From positions 1 to 25,895 of the forward strand of contig CAZUAH010000158.1 of the NCBI GenBank assembly GCA_964617665.1: a stretch of DNA of 25,895 bases. The letters are read 5' to 3'. Made by a program: the position numbers and the translations under genes. Below the pieces are notes generated by a model that had not been told where the DNA came from, did no database searches, and saw only the letters and a program-made list of their open reading frames with translations. The DNA comes from JADHUC01 sp964617665. GTDB taxonomy: Bacteria; Planctomycetota; Planctomycetia; Pirellulales; Pirellulaceae. Shown in pieces: positions 8,424 to 17,100 of this stretch (positions within the stretch are counted from its first letter, which is position 1; each line of letters opens with the position of its first letter).

Positions 8424-9400
8424 ACGAATCACCAGAATGGGACGCCCTCATCCAGAAGCACTTGGACGGGCAAACGACCGCCGAAGAAGCAACGACGCTC
8501 TCTGCGCAGATTGTCGCGGATGCGGAGGTTCGTTCGCGGTATCTCAAGGCGGCTCAGCTTCACGGGGCGCTGGCGGATGAAGTGCTGGCGTTGGATTTGG
8601 AAACGGAGCCAGACCCGCACGGGATTTCGAAGGAGAGTCGGAGTGACATTCGACATTTTGCCTGGCCGCAGCAAATTGCAGCCGGACTGGTGGCAGGCGC
8701 CTTGGTGGGCCTGTTAGGCGTTGGGGTAGTGTGGGCCGTCGGTTTGCCAAAGGCGGAGGAGAGAATTCTCAGCCTTGCGAATGGCGATTTCGAGGCCATG
8801 CCAGAGGGGGCCATCGAACGCAAGTTTCCCGCACAATTCCACAAGTGGAGTGGTGATCCGGCCGAGGTGGTCGAACCAGCCGGCGGAAATCGGACGTTGC
8901 GTTTTCTGGCAACAGCAAGTGTATCCGGTTTGCCTAACGGACCTGCTTTCTCCTGCGACGTATTCCAACTTGTCGATCTGCGCTCTCTTCGGCAACAGTG
9001 GAGTGCCATTGATCCGGAAGCGCAACTGACCCTGGAGCTTTCGGCACGTTTCCGCCAAGACGCGCTGCCTTCCGATACAGAGGCGCGGAAGGTCCGGGGA
9101 GCCTGTCATTTGTATTTGTTCAACGCCGCGCCGGAGTCCATCGGCAAAGACTGGCCGATGGCTCTGCGCGATGCGGTTGCCGTGGGTTCGAAGGGTGTCA
9201 TTCTCGTTCCCGGACAGGAATCGGTAGAGGTTTCCGCCTCCTGCCTTCTCGCGCCGGAAGCGACCGTAGCCGTGATTCATTTGGCAGCCAACCCCAACCT
9301 GGAAAACTACACTCTGGCTGCGCTGGGTGACTGCTTTGTTGATGATGTCCAGTTGACCCTGACAAGCAGCCCGAAACTGCCGGTTCGCGTCGTGAAGTGA
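8420..9400 (+). CDS. One-TM anti-sigma-like protein with extracytoplasmic beta domain
   Basis: A 326-aa protein starting at an ATG overlapping the sigma factor stop (ATGA at 8420-8423). Residues 1-80 are a cytoplasmic, Glu/Ala-rich helical region (HLDGQTTAEEATTLSAQI) like the N-terminus of FecR/anti-sigma proteins that follow ECF factors in PVC bacteria. I see no zinc motif of the ZAS type. One membrane segment spans about residues 86-108. The outer part opens with LANGDFEAMPEG (119-130), a NGDFE-type opening like that of CBM4_9-type carbohydrate-binding domains, followed by beta-strand-rich sequence to the end. The likely job is to hold the sigma factor at the membrane and release it on an outside signal. 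The glycan-sensing reading is inference; the C-terminal domain could instead be structural. Confidence 0.8.
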   Translation: MNESPEWDALIQKHLDGQTTAEEATTLSAQIVADAEVRSRYLKAAQLHGALADEVLALDLETEPDPHGISKESRSDIRHFAWPQQIAAGLVAGALVGLLGVGVVWAVGLPKAEERILSLANGDFEAMPEGAIERKFPAQFHKWSGDPAEVVEPAGGNRTLRFLATASVSGLPNGPAFSCDVFQLVDLRSLRQQWSAIDPEAQLTLELSARFRQDALPSDTEARKVRGACHLYLFNAAPESIGKDWPMALRDAVAVGSKGVILVPGQESVEVSASCLLAPEATVAVIHLAANPNLENYTLAALGDCFVDDVQLTLTSSPKLPVRVVK

Positions 9401-9496
9401 ATTAAGCCTCCCAAGTGAAAAAGAAAAGATGATCACAGCAACAGAACGTATCGCTAAACTCAGTAGTTCCAGATTTACCGTGGGGGCCGTAGTGGA

Positions 9497-9547
9497 ATTC
9501 GCCAGAATTCCCTTTGCCTGCAGTCAAGGAAGGGAATTCTGGCGAAT
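9497..9547. repeat. Perfect 18-bp palindrome adjoining the gap
   Basis: Arms 9497-9514 and 9530-9547 are perfect reverse complements over 18 bases with a 15-base loop. The core ATTCGCCAGAATTCCC, preceded by GTAGTGGA, is a REP-like sequence type seen in planctomycete-like genomes. The right arm runs directly into the N run, so the repeat may be longer than is visible. Confidence 0.88.
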
Positions 9548-9557
9548 NNNNNNNNNN
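9548..9557. other. Assembly gap (10 N)
   Basis: Ten unknown bases mark a scaffold join. The true gap length is not known from a fixed run of N. Sequence to the left and right may not be contiguous at the stated distance, and any reading frame crossing it is not reliable. Confidence 0.98.
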
Positions 9558-9680
9558 GTTTGTTCAACCCCACATACACCTTTTGCCCTCCCTAAACTTA
9601 TGCTTATGTTGCAAAACCCCACTACAGTCCATTACTTTCGCGCCGCTGAATTTGGGACTACTGAAACTCTTCATTCTACA

Positions 9681-9928
9681 GGGAAGAAATGGGGAGTGGT
9701 ACATTTTATCCGGCAAACGCGGCCGACCTAGCGGCAGTGGTCCGCGGGTCGAACAAACGGCCAAACAACTCGGATTAGAATCCACACTCCGCTCACGCGG
9801 GCGACCAGCAAAGGAGTAACAGCAGGAGAATAACGCCACCACTAAGTAACAAAAAAGTCAAATGAAATGCCATCTTGTCCGTTCTGCCCAATCGACTGGC
9901 GAAATTGTACCACTCCCCTTTTCTTCCC
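9681..9928. repeat. Imperfect 27-bp inverted repeat flanking the RAYT remnant
   Basis: Arms 9681-9707 and 9902-9928 are reverse complements at 25 of 27 positions (core GGGGAGTGGTACA). They enclose the RAYT-like remnant. The right arm continues leftwards as the complement of a TTCGCCAGT stretch, so its AGTGG...TTCGCCAG order parallels the palindrome at 9497. This suggests variants of one REP family. Confidence 0.75.
9712..9819 (+). pseudogene. C-terminal remnant of a REP-associated tyrosine transposase (RAYT)
   Basis: The last 35 codons of an open frame ending at a TAA at 9817 read GKRGRPSGSGPRVEQ, then TAKQLGLESTLRSRGRPAKE. The pattern GRP-xG-x(n)-V-E-x(n)-LG-x(n)-L-x-RGRP-x-K-E is that of the C-terminal tail of RAYT proteins. 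These are single-strand DNA transposases that act on REP palindromes. The catalytic HUH and Tyr region is absent; upstream sequence in this frame does not look like a transposase and soon meets the assembly gap. Nearby REP-like palindromes fit the assignment. The piece is short, so the call depends on pattern memory and not on an alignment. Confidence 0.55.
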
Positions 9929-9942
9929 TCCCCTTTTCTTCC
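9913..9942. repeat. 15-bp tandem duplication
   Basis: The unit CTCCCCTTTTCTTCC occurs twice head to tail (9913-9927 and 9928-9942). It overlaps the right arm of the 27-bp inverted repeat, suggesting slippage or a nested insertion at the end of that element. Confidence 0.85.
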
Positions 9943-10114
9943 GGGACTGTGATTGAGCTATGAACGACATCAAAGAAGGATGGAGACGGCAAAATCGATT
10001 TTGGCAAACGCTAGCGGCCTTCAGTAAACTCACAAAGAACTCAAAGAACTTGCCCGTGGTGGTTACGGGCGTCCATATGGGAAATGTCAGATTACCATCA
10101 CGGAGTATCCTGCC

Positions 10115-11728
10115 ATGTCGAAAATCTCCCGTAGATCGATTTTGACCGGTGCCGTGGCCGCTGCTGCATCCGGATCTTCCATACTCAGTCTAGCTCAAGG
10201 CGCTGAGGTTATTCCCGGTTTTGACCAGACGGAAGCCGACAATGACAAAGAAGGTGTGGAGAAGAGGATGCCAACACTCGCCATCCACGGTGCGGAGCAC
10301 CATAGAATCTATGGAATCTACTTCACAGACCTGGCACATCGTGCCACGAAACTCGCTGTTGAACGTCACGGCTCAGACTACCTGGTCTCACTGACTTCTG
10401 ACTCGCCTATAGCGGTGCATGTATGTATTGGTTTGCCGGGTTACGGGTATACCTGGCTAACCGCCGATAACGCTGGCGAAGGCTACCTCGAAGGTTCGCG
10501 GGAGCTCTGGCCAGAACTGCTCGACAGCCAGTTGGCGCGCTGCCGTGCTTTTGCCGAACGAGAAGGATGCTCCCTCGATCTAGACACAGCCCTGGAATTG
10601 GCCGAGCAGGAGAAGTACGCGGAAGCACTCACGGTAGCCGTTCTTTCCGGAGAAGCGATGGCTGTTGCCCACGCCAAACATAAGCTGGCACGCCGGGCTG
10701 CGAACAGTGAGCTGCCGCGAATCGCATCGACGGTCTTTGATTGCGGGCCCAACTGGCGGACCCTGGATCCCATGCACAAACCGCAGATCGTAAGGCCCGA
10801 CGAACAATGGAAAATGGTTGCCGCCACGGCCAATGCGACGGTTCTGCCGTGCTTCTGGGGATGGGTTGAACATGAACGCGGCCATTACCGTTGGGAACCT
10901 TTGGATCGTATCGCAGCCTTCGCCGATCAGCACGGTATGGCCCTCAAGAGCTTTGCCGTCTACTGGGGTGGCAGCGTACCTCCGTGGTTCAAGGCCCTGA
11001 GCTTCAAGGAGCAGTTGAACGCCATTGAACGATGGGCAACTGCGCTGGTGTCGCGTTATCGTGGACAGGTCGACATATGGGAGATCGTCAATGAAATGCA
11101 TGATTGGGGCTTCGCCAACCCGATGAGGTGGTCACAAGACCAACTGCTGACGGTTACGCGTATAGTGAGCGACCTGGTCGCGGCGCTTGATCCCGGTAAA
11201 CCCCGAGTCATCAATCACTGCTTGGTGTGGGGGCACTACGTTCAGTCGACTAAGCGACAGTGCTGGAGTCCACTGACGTTTCTGGATGACGTGCTGGCCG
11301 CCGATATACCGTTTGAAGGTGTTGGCCTGCAGTGGATCGTTCACACCAGAGCGAAGGATGTACGCCCCCTCCTGGACTGCGCCCTTCATCTGGAGCGTTT
11401 CATCGCGCTGGGTAAGGACATCTACCTGACGGAGATGGGCGCCCCGTCCAGCTCGCGACCACGTGACCCGAGCGTTGCACATAAAGCCGATGTGCTGGAC
11501 GGTTGGCGCGGGCCCTGGTCGCCTGAGGGGCAAGCTGACTGGCTCGAACATTGGTATACGATCGCAGCGAGCTATCCACAGGTTAAGTTCATGAACTGGT
11601 GGGATTTTGCCGACGGTACTGAGTTCATCCTAAACGGCGGACTGGTGGATCGAGACGGTCGCGCCAAGCCCGCCTACCGAAGGCACCAAGCCTTTTACAG
11701 AAGCCTCGCGGCTGAACCGGCATCGTGA
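10115..11728 (+). CDS. Tat-type GH10-like glycoside hydrolase
   Basis: A 537-aa secreted enzyme with GGAG 9 bases before its ATG. A twin-arginine-like signal (SRRSILTGAVAAAASG, residues 5-20) leads. Residues 55-200 form an extra N-terminal region, partly beta-rich. The GH10-like (beta/alpha)8 barrel follows from about residue 203. WEIVNEMHDW gives acid/base E327, LTEMGAPS gives candidate nucleophile E440, and FMNWWDFAD near 493-500 matches the late Trp block of GH10. Known GH10 enzymes cleave beta-1,4-xylan; here the nucleophile context LTEMG differs from the usual ITELD, so the substrate may differ. The stop lies 90 bases before the GH42 start. The next reading frame opens with GTG overlapping this stop, but the better start is downstream. 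Confidence 0.82.
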   Translation: MSKISRRSILTGAVAAAASGSSILSLAQGAEVIPGFDQTEADNDKEGVEKRMPTLAIHGAEHHRIYGIYFTDLAHRATKLAVERHGSDYLVSLTSDSPIAVHVCIGLPGYGYTWLTADNAGEGYLEGSRELWPELLDSQLARCRAFAEREGCSLDLDTALELAEQEKYAEALTVAVLSGEAMAVAHAKHKLARRAANSELPRIASTVFDCGPNWRTLDPMHKPQIVRPDEQWKMVAATANATVLPCFWGWVEHERGHYRWEPLDRIAAFADQHGMALKSFAVYWGGSVPPWFKALSFKEQLNAIERWATALVSRYRGQVDIWEIVNEMHDWGFANPMRWSQDQLLTVTRIVSDLVAALDPGKPRVINHCLVWGHYVQSTKRQCWSPLTFLDDVLAADIPFEGVGLQWIVHTRAKDVRPLLDCALHLERFIALGKDIYLTEMGAPSSSRPRDPSVAHKADVLDGWRGPWSPEGQADWLEHWYTIAASYPQVKFMNWWDFADGTEFILNGGLVDRDGRAKPAYRRHQAFYRSLAAEPAS

Positions 11729-11817
11729 CCCGCGCGCGTTCTGCCTCGATCCAACGGGACGGTATCCGTGCGCTCGGGCGAGTGCTATTACCATTTCACA
11801 GAAGGAGGACTGCTAGA

Positions 11818-14058
11818 ATGTCTCAAAGCAGATTTGGCTGGATGGGAAAGTTTGTGTGGGCGAGCATGGCCACTGCGCTGGTTGTCGCCGCGGGGATGGC
11901 GGGGGCGCAGCAGCGTGGGCCAGGCGGGCCGCACTTGAGCCAAGTCGATATGAACAGAATGCCGCAAGTGCCCTACGGTGCAGTCTACTTCCGGAAGTCC
12001 AATCCCCCGCGAGAGGATTGGGACCGCGACTACGCTACCGCGGCGAAGGACGGGAACAATGTGTTGCGGCATTGGTTCCTCTGGGGGGCGATTGAGACTT
12101 CCCCCGGGGTTCACGATTGGGCGGACTATGACCGCCAAATGGAGCTGGCCGAGAAGCACGGCATCGGCACGGTTATTGCCGAGATGACTTCCCTGGCGCC
12201 CGAGTGGGTCTTCCACCGGTACCCCGAGGCACTCTACATCGATATCAAGGGCGCGCGGCCCGTCAGCGGGATCTCGTCGAGTTGCATCACGGGCGGCCAC
12301 GCAAAGGGCAATGCGGGGGCCGTGTGTCTGGACACGGAAATCGGACGGGAGCGTGTCGGAGCGTTTCTGACGGCGCTCGCGGCGCGGTACAAAGGGCATC
12401 CCGCCTTGCTGGCCTACGACGTATGGAACGAGTGCTTTTACCAGCCCGATATCTGCTACTGCGAGGCAACTCGTGAAGCCTTCGTTGCTTGGCTGCAAGA
12501 GCGATACGCATCCCTTGAGGAACTCCGCCAGACTTGGCGGCGGTACTCTCTGGAGGATTGGGGGCAGATAGCAATACCCAAGCAACATGCTCCCTGGCCG
12601 GAATGTGGCGATTGGCTCCGCTTCCGCAAGGACAACTTCTACCGTCAGATGGCGTGGCGGGTCGAAACACTGAGAGCGGTGGACCCGAATGTTCTGATCA
12701 CGGCGCACGGCTTGGGAAACAGTCTCGACTGGATGTTCTCCCACGGCAGCGACCACTGGCAAGCCGCGGCGCAGGTGGATTCGTATGGATTCACCTTCGT
12801 CCAGACCCGGGAGGGAAACGACCCCGTGACGCTCTGGCGCAGCCTGGATGCTGTCCGGGCCGGGGCCGCGGGGAAACCATTCTGGTATTCCGAAGCCCAG
12901 GGCGGGCCACGCTGGCCCGCGGGCCCCAATCCGGAAGGGCGATGGATAACCGAGCCGGAAGACATTCGCCTTTGGCATCTCACCTCACTGGCAGGCGGGG
13001 CCCGAGGCCTTCTGTATCCGCGGTGGCGGCCTTTGCTTGATGGCCCCTTGTTCGGCGCCTACGGGCCCTACGGCCTTGATGGGAGCAGGACGCCCCGAAG
13101 TGAGATGAACAGCCGCATGGCCCAGTGGGCCAACAGTGCCGAAGTGGGCGAGCTCATTGAGGCGACGCCGGTTAAGGGTGATGTGGGTGTGCTCTTTCTG
13201 GAGGAATCCGCCCTAATGAGCCACCTTTCAAAGAGTCATATGCGAAAGGACTGGTATCCGTTGGCCTTCTGGGGCACTTGCCGCGGATTCCTCGGCAACA
13301 ACATCCAGAGCGATTGGATTCGGCTTGGGGATATCGACCGCTACGAGGTGATCTACCTGCCGTTCCCGATCGCGATGGCGGACGAGACGGCGGCTGCCTT
13401 GCTCGCGTGGGTCGAGGGAGGAGGATTCCTGATTGCCGAAGGCTGTCCCGCGTACTTCGACAGCAACTTCCGTGCGCGAACAGCGCAGCCCGGAGCGGGG
13501 CTTGATGGCCTCTTCGGCGCTCTCGAAACGGACGTAAGATTCATGCCGGAGGTGCCAAGCGAGGTCCGGTTTGACGAACTTGACCCGGCAGTGCGCGGCG
13601 CCGGCTACCGCCAAGCCTACGAGCCGAAGAATGGCGCGCGGGCGTTGGCGCGCTACGAAGACGGCGAGATTGCAGCCGTTCAGCGCAAGTACGGGGAAGG
13701 AGCAACGGTCCTGGTGGGCACGCACCCCAGCATTGCCACGGAGACAAAACGGGGTGAGAGCAACCGCGCCTACTTCCAATACGTATTCTCGCTAAGCGGC
13801 CGCGGGCAACAGGTGACGCTCAGCAACGCCCGGGTGCATGCCCGGCTGCACGCAGGCCAGGACACAGTCTTCCTCTGGGTCATCAATCCCACGCGTTCTC
13901 CTCAGAAAACGGAAGCCTCAATCTCGACCGGATTCGGCCGGCTGACAGAGGCGCAACCCCTATGGGGCAACGGGGCACGGATCACTGCCGAGAACACCAT
14001 TGAGCTAACCGTCCAGGCCCGAGACGCCGTCGTTCTGCAACTGACAGCCTTACCTTAG
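11818..14058 (+). CDS. Secreted GH42 beta-galactosidase
   Basis: A 746-aa enzyme expected to release beta-galactosyl residues. The ATG at 11818 is chosen for GAAGGAGG 9 bases upstream and the Sec signal (KFVWASMATALVVAAGMAGA, residues 11-30). The frame is also open upstream to a GTG at 11725 that overlaps the previous stop. The GH42 barrel begins at YGAVYFRKSNPPREDW. YDVWNECF gives acid/base E205 and PFWYSEAQGG gives nucleophile E359, the family's two catalytic residues. Residues from about 455 to 630 match the GH42 trimerisation-type domain (VGVLFLEESALMSHL, then YLPFPIAMADETAAALLAWV), and a C-terminal beta domain ends the protein. The length suits the family. The gene is noticeably more GC-rich than the sulfatases to its left. 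Confidence 0.9.
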   Translation: MSQSRFGWMGKFVWASMATALVVAAGMAGAQQRGPGGPHLSQVDMNRMPQVPYGAVYFRKSNPPREDWDRDYATAAKDGNNVLRHWFLWGAIETSPGVHDWADYDRQMELAEKHGIGTVIAEMTSLAPEWVFHRYPEALYIDIKGARPVSGISSSCITGGHAKGNAGAVCLDTEIGRERVGAFLTALAARYKGHPALLAYDVWNECFYQPDICYCEATREAFVAWLQERYASLEELRQTWRRYSLEDWGQIAIPKQHAPWPECGDWLRFRKDNFYRQMAWRVETLRAVDPNVLITAHGLGNSLDWMFSHGSDHWQAAAQVDSYGFTFVQTREGNDPVTLWRSLDAVRAGAAGKPFWYSEAQGGPRWPAGPNPEGRWITEPEDIRLWHLTSLAGGARGLLYPRWRPLLDGPLFGAYGPYGLDGSRTPRSEMNSRMAQWANSAEVGELIEATPVKGDVGVLFLEESALMSHLSKSHMRKDWYPLAFWGTCRGFLGNNIQSDWIRLGDIDRYEVIYLPFPIAMADETAAALLAWVEGGGFLIAEGCPAYFDSNFRARTAQPGAGLDGLFGALETDVRFMPEVPSEVRFDELDPAVRGAGYRQAYEPKNGARALARYEDGEIAAVQRKYGEGATVLVGTHPSIATETKRGESNRAYFQYVFSLSGRGQQVTLSNARVHARLHAGQDTVFLWVINPTRSPQKTEASISTGFGRLTEAQPLWGNGARITAENTIELTVQARDAVVLQLTALP

Positions 14059-14167
14059 GGGAAGGAACGGGGAAGGCATCCATGGCGAACGCTATGTGTA
14101 CGTCCGGTATCGTTGACCATAAGGAGACAATATGAATCAATCACACTTAATTAGAGGAGCAATTGCC

Positions 14168-17100
14168 ATGAGACCATCGATCAATCGTCGGCTTCTTGCC
14201 GGCGTCCTCTACGCTATCTGCGCCGGGAGCGTTTTCGCCGCGGATCGTGATCCGGACGCGAGCGGGTCTCTTGTCCAAGACATACTCACCGAAAGCGGTG
14301 TCACGGGCGGTCTGGTGGTTCACGTCGGTTGCGGCGACGGCAAGCTCGCCGCCGCGCTGGGGGCCGGTGCCGCGTATCGCGTCCACGGCCTCGATACCAA
14401 AGCTGAGAACGTGGCAGCGGCCCGTCGACACATTCAGTCTTTGGGCCTCTACGGTGAAGTGTCAGTCGACCGCTGGGACGGCAAACACCTGCCATACGTG
14501 GACAACCTCGTCAATCTGGTCGTTGCTGACGAGCTTGACGCCGCCGCCATGGCCGAAGTCATGCGGGTGCTCTGCCCGGAGGGCGTCGCGCTTGTCGGCA
14601 GTGGCAGCAAATGGACGAAGACCGTCAAGCCGCGTCCCGGTGAGATCGACGAATGGACGCACTACTTGTACGACGCGACTGGCAACGCGGTGAGCAAGGA
14701 CACAGCGGTGGGACCGCCGCGGCACTTTCAGTGGATCGGCGGGCCGCGATGGGTCCGGCACCACGATCACGTGTCCGGCTTCAACGCGGCGGTTTCTGCC
14801 GGCGGCAGGCTGTTCTACATCATCGACGAGGGCCTGCCGACCTCGATTCTGTTGCCGTCGAAGTGGTCGCTGGTGGCTCGCGATGCGTTCAACGGCACCA
14901 CGCTCTGGAAACGGCCGATCCCCACCTGGGTCAATCATCTCTGGCCGTTCAAAGCCGGCCCGGCTCAGTTGCCGCGGCGTCTGGTAGCCGTTGGCGACCG
15001 GGTCTTCGTGACCCTGGGGAACAACGCGCCAGTCAGCATGCTCGACGCCGCCACAGGCACCACGCTCCGCACGTACGCGGGAACGGAACAAACGGACGAA
15101 ATCGTCTTCTCCGACGGGCTGCTTCTTGCACTGGTCCGGCAGAGCCCCAACACGTGGCACGAGTACCAGGCAGAGACGTCCCAGACCCAGAAGGAGAAGC
15201 TCCGCGTACACACGCAATGGGCGTGGGACAACAAGCCAGCCTCTATTGTCGCGCTGGATCCGGAAAGCGGCGAGGTGCGGTGGAAGCAATCCCGCAAAGT
15301 GGCGCCCCTGACCCTGGCGGCCGACAGCCGGCGGGTCTATATCCACGATGGGGAGAAGGTGGCCGCGTTGAGTCGCACCAATGGCGAGCAACTCTGGGAA
15401 TCGGCCCCGGTGACCAAGCCGAGCATGATCGGCGTTCAGTACGGGCCGAACCTGGCCGTTTGCGGGAACGTGGTCGTGTTCGGCGGCGTGGTTGAGAATC
15501 TGGGCCCGCGCAAGGGCGAGGGGACCATGACCGCCCTGGCGGCCGATACAGGTAAAACGCTCTGGAACGCCCCAATGCCGCGCTCCGGCCACTTCTCGGC
15601 CGAAGACCTGTTCATCATTGACAACAGCGTCTGGGCGGGCACCCTCGAATTCTCAGCGCGGCCAGGCTCCGGCGTGTTCACACAGCGCGATCTCCAAACG
15701 GGTCAGGTGCAGCACGAATTCCCGCCGGATGCGCACATCCCCGGGTTCCACCATCGCTGCCACCGGGCGAAGGCCACCGAGCGCTACATCTTAACGTCAT
15801 GTATCGGGATCGAGTTCGTCGATACTCGCTCGCGGAAATGGACGCCACAGTTCTGGGTGCGCGGCACGTGCCTGTACGGGATTATGCCAGCCAATGGCCT
15901 GGTCTACGCGCCACCCCACTATTGCATGTGCTTCACGACCTCGAAGCTCACCGGCCTCTGCGCCCTGGCGCCGGCGCGAGGACCGAAGCCCGCGAGTCCA
16001 GGGGCGACTGACGACGACCGGCTGGAGCGCGGATCGGCTTTTGCCGCGGGGTCTCAGCCTCAGGCATCGGGCACCGGCAGCGAAGGCGATTGGCCCACGT
16101 TTCGTTACGACGCGAAGCGAAGCGGCGCTTCGCCGGCCGCCGTGCGCCCGGACGTTGCGCCGCTGTGGCGCACTGACATCGGCGGGAAACTCAGCGCCCC
16201 CGTCATTGCCGACGGCAAGCTCTTCGTAGCCGGCATTGACGCCCACGCCGTACACGCCCTCGACGCCGCATCGGGGAAGAAGGTCTGGAGTTTCACCACC
16301 GGCGGCCGGGTGGACTCGCCGCCGACTATCCACCGGGGCCGCGTGCTCTTCGGGTCACGGGACGGGTGGGTGTATTGCCTGCAGGCCTCAGACGGCCAGC
16401 TCGTGTGGCGCTTCCGCGCCGCGCCCGAAGAGCGGAAGATGATGGCCTTCGAACAGTTGGAGTCGACCTGGCCGGTCCACGGCAGCGTGCTCGTGCAGAA
16501 CGATGTGCTCTACTGCGTGGCAGGCCGGTCCGCGTTCACCGACGGAGGCATGCGACTGTTGCGCCTGGACCCAATGACCGGAGAGAAGCTGGGCGAGGTG
16601 ATCAGCAACGAACTGGATCCGAAGACAGGCGAGAAGCGCCAGGATTCCGCCAACAAGATGCGCATGCCGGGCACCACCTTGCCCGACGTCCTCTCCGGCG
16701 ACGGCGCCAACGTCTTCATGCGCGACGCCCTCGTTGACTTTGACCAGCAACCCTCGACCGACGCGGGCGTCGCCGCGGAGCCTGTCCCCGCGATCAAACG
16801 CCGGCTCGGATTCCTTGACGACACGTGGCTCAACCGCGGTGGCTGGTCGAGCGGCACCAGAGGCTGGCCGAGCTTCACCCGCATCTGCGTGTTTGACGAC
16901 AGCGGGATGTACGGGTTCGGATACAACCGTCAATGGCTCCAGCTGAAGCCCTTTGAGCACCACTTGTTTGCGTTCAATCCGAAGCGCACACCACGTCCGC
17001 CGGCCGCCCGGAAGGCGAAGGCACAGCCGCCCAAGTCCCCCGTGCCGCAGGGGAAGAAGGCGAGGCCGAAGCCGTCTTACGTGTGGTCGCAGCCCAACCT

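Larger units (their letters stand above)
9401..10114. other. Gene-free, repeat-rich region with assembly gap
   Basis: This 714-base stretch between the anti-sigma-like gene and the GH10-like gene has no intact gene I can support. It holds a palindrome abutting the assembly gap, a short RAYT C-terminal remnant, a 27-bp imperfect inverted repeat, a 15-bp tandem duplication and the GGAG ribosome binding site (10102-10105) of the next gene. Composition is more AT-rich than the flanking genes. Short ORFs, such as the 61-codon one starting near 9960, lack recognisable features. Confidence 0.7.

Noticed and set aside
9429..9731. Open frame crossing the N run
   Set aside because: Continuity depends on unknown bases and the sequence is repeat-derived; no family features on the left side of the gap.
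9960..10145. Small + strand frame of 61 codons
   Set aside because: No ribosome binding site of note, no recognisable motif, and it runs into the start of the GH10-like gene in another frame.
11725..11817. GTG start of the GH42 gene overlapping the GH10-like stop
   Set aside because: It would place 31 Arg-rich residues before the signal peptide, while the ATG at 11818 has a strong GAAGGAGG site.
11788..12978. Open frame on the - strand (396 codons)
   Set aside because: Antisense to the GH42 catalytic domain. The GH42 catalytic motifs on the + strand make this a shadow.
15749..15934. Possible cytochrome c haem site in copy A
   Set aside because: The Cys residues do not form CxxCH; the nearest pattern is C-x-C.
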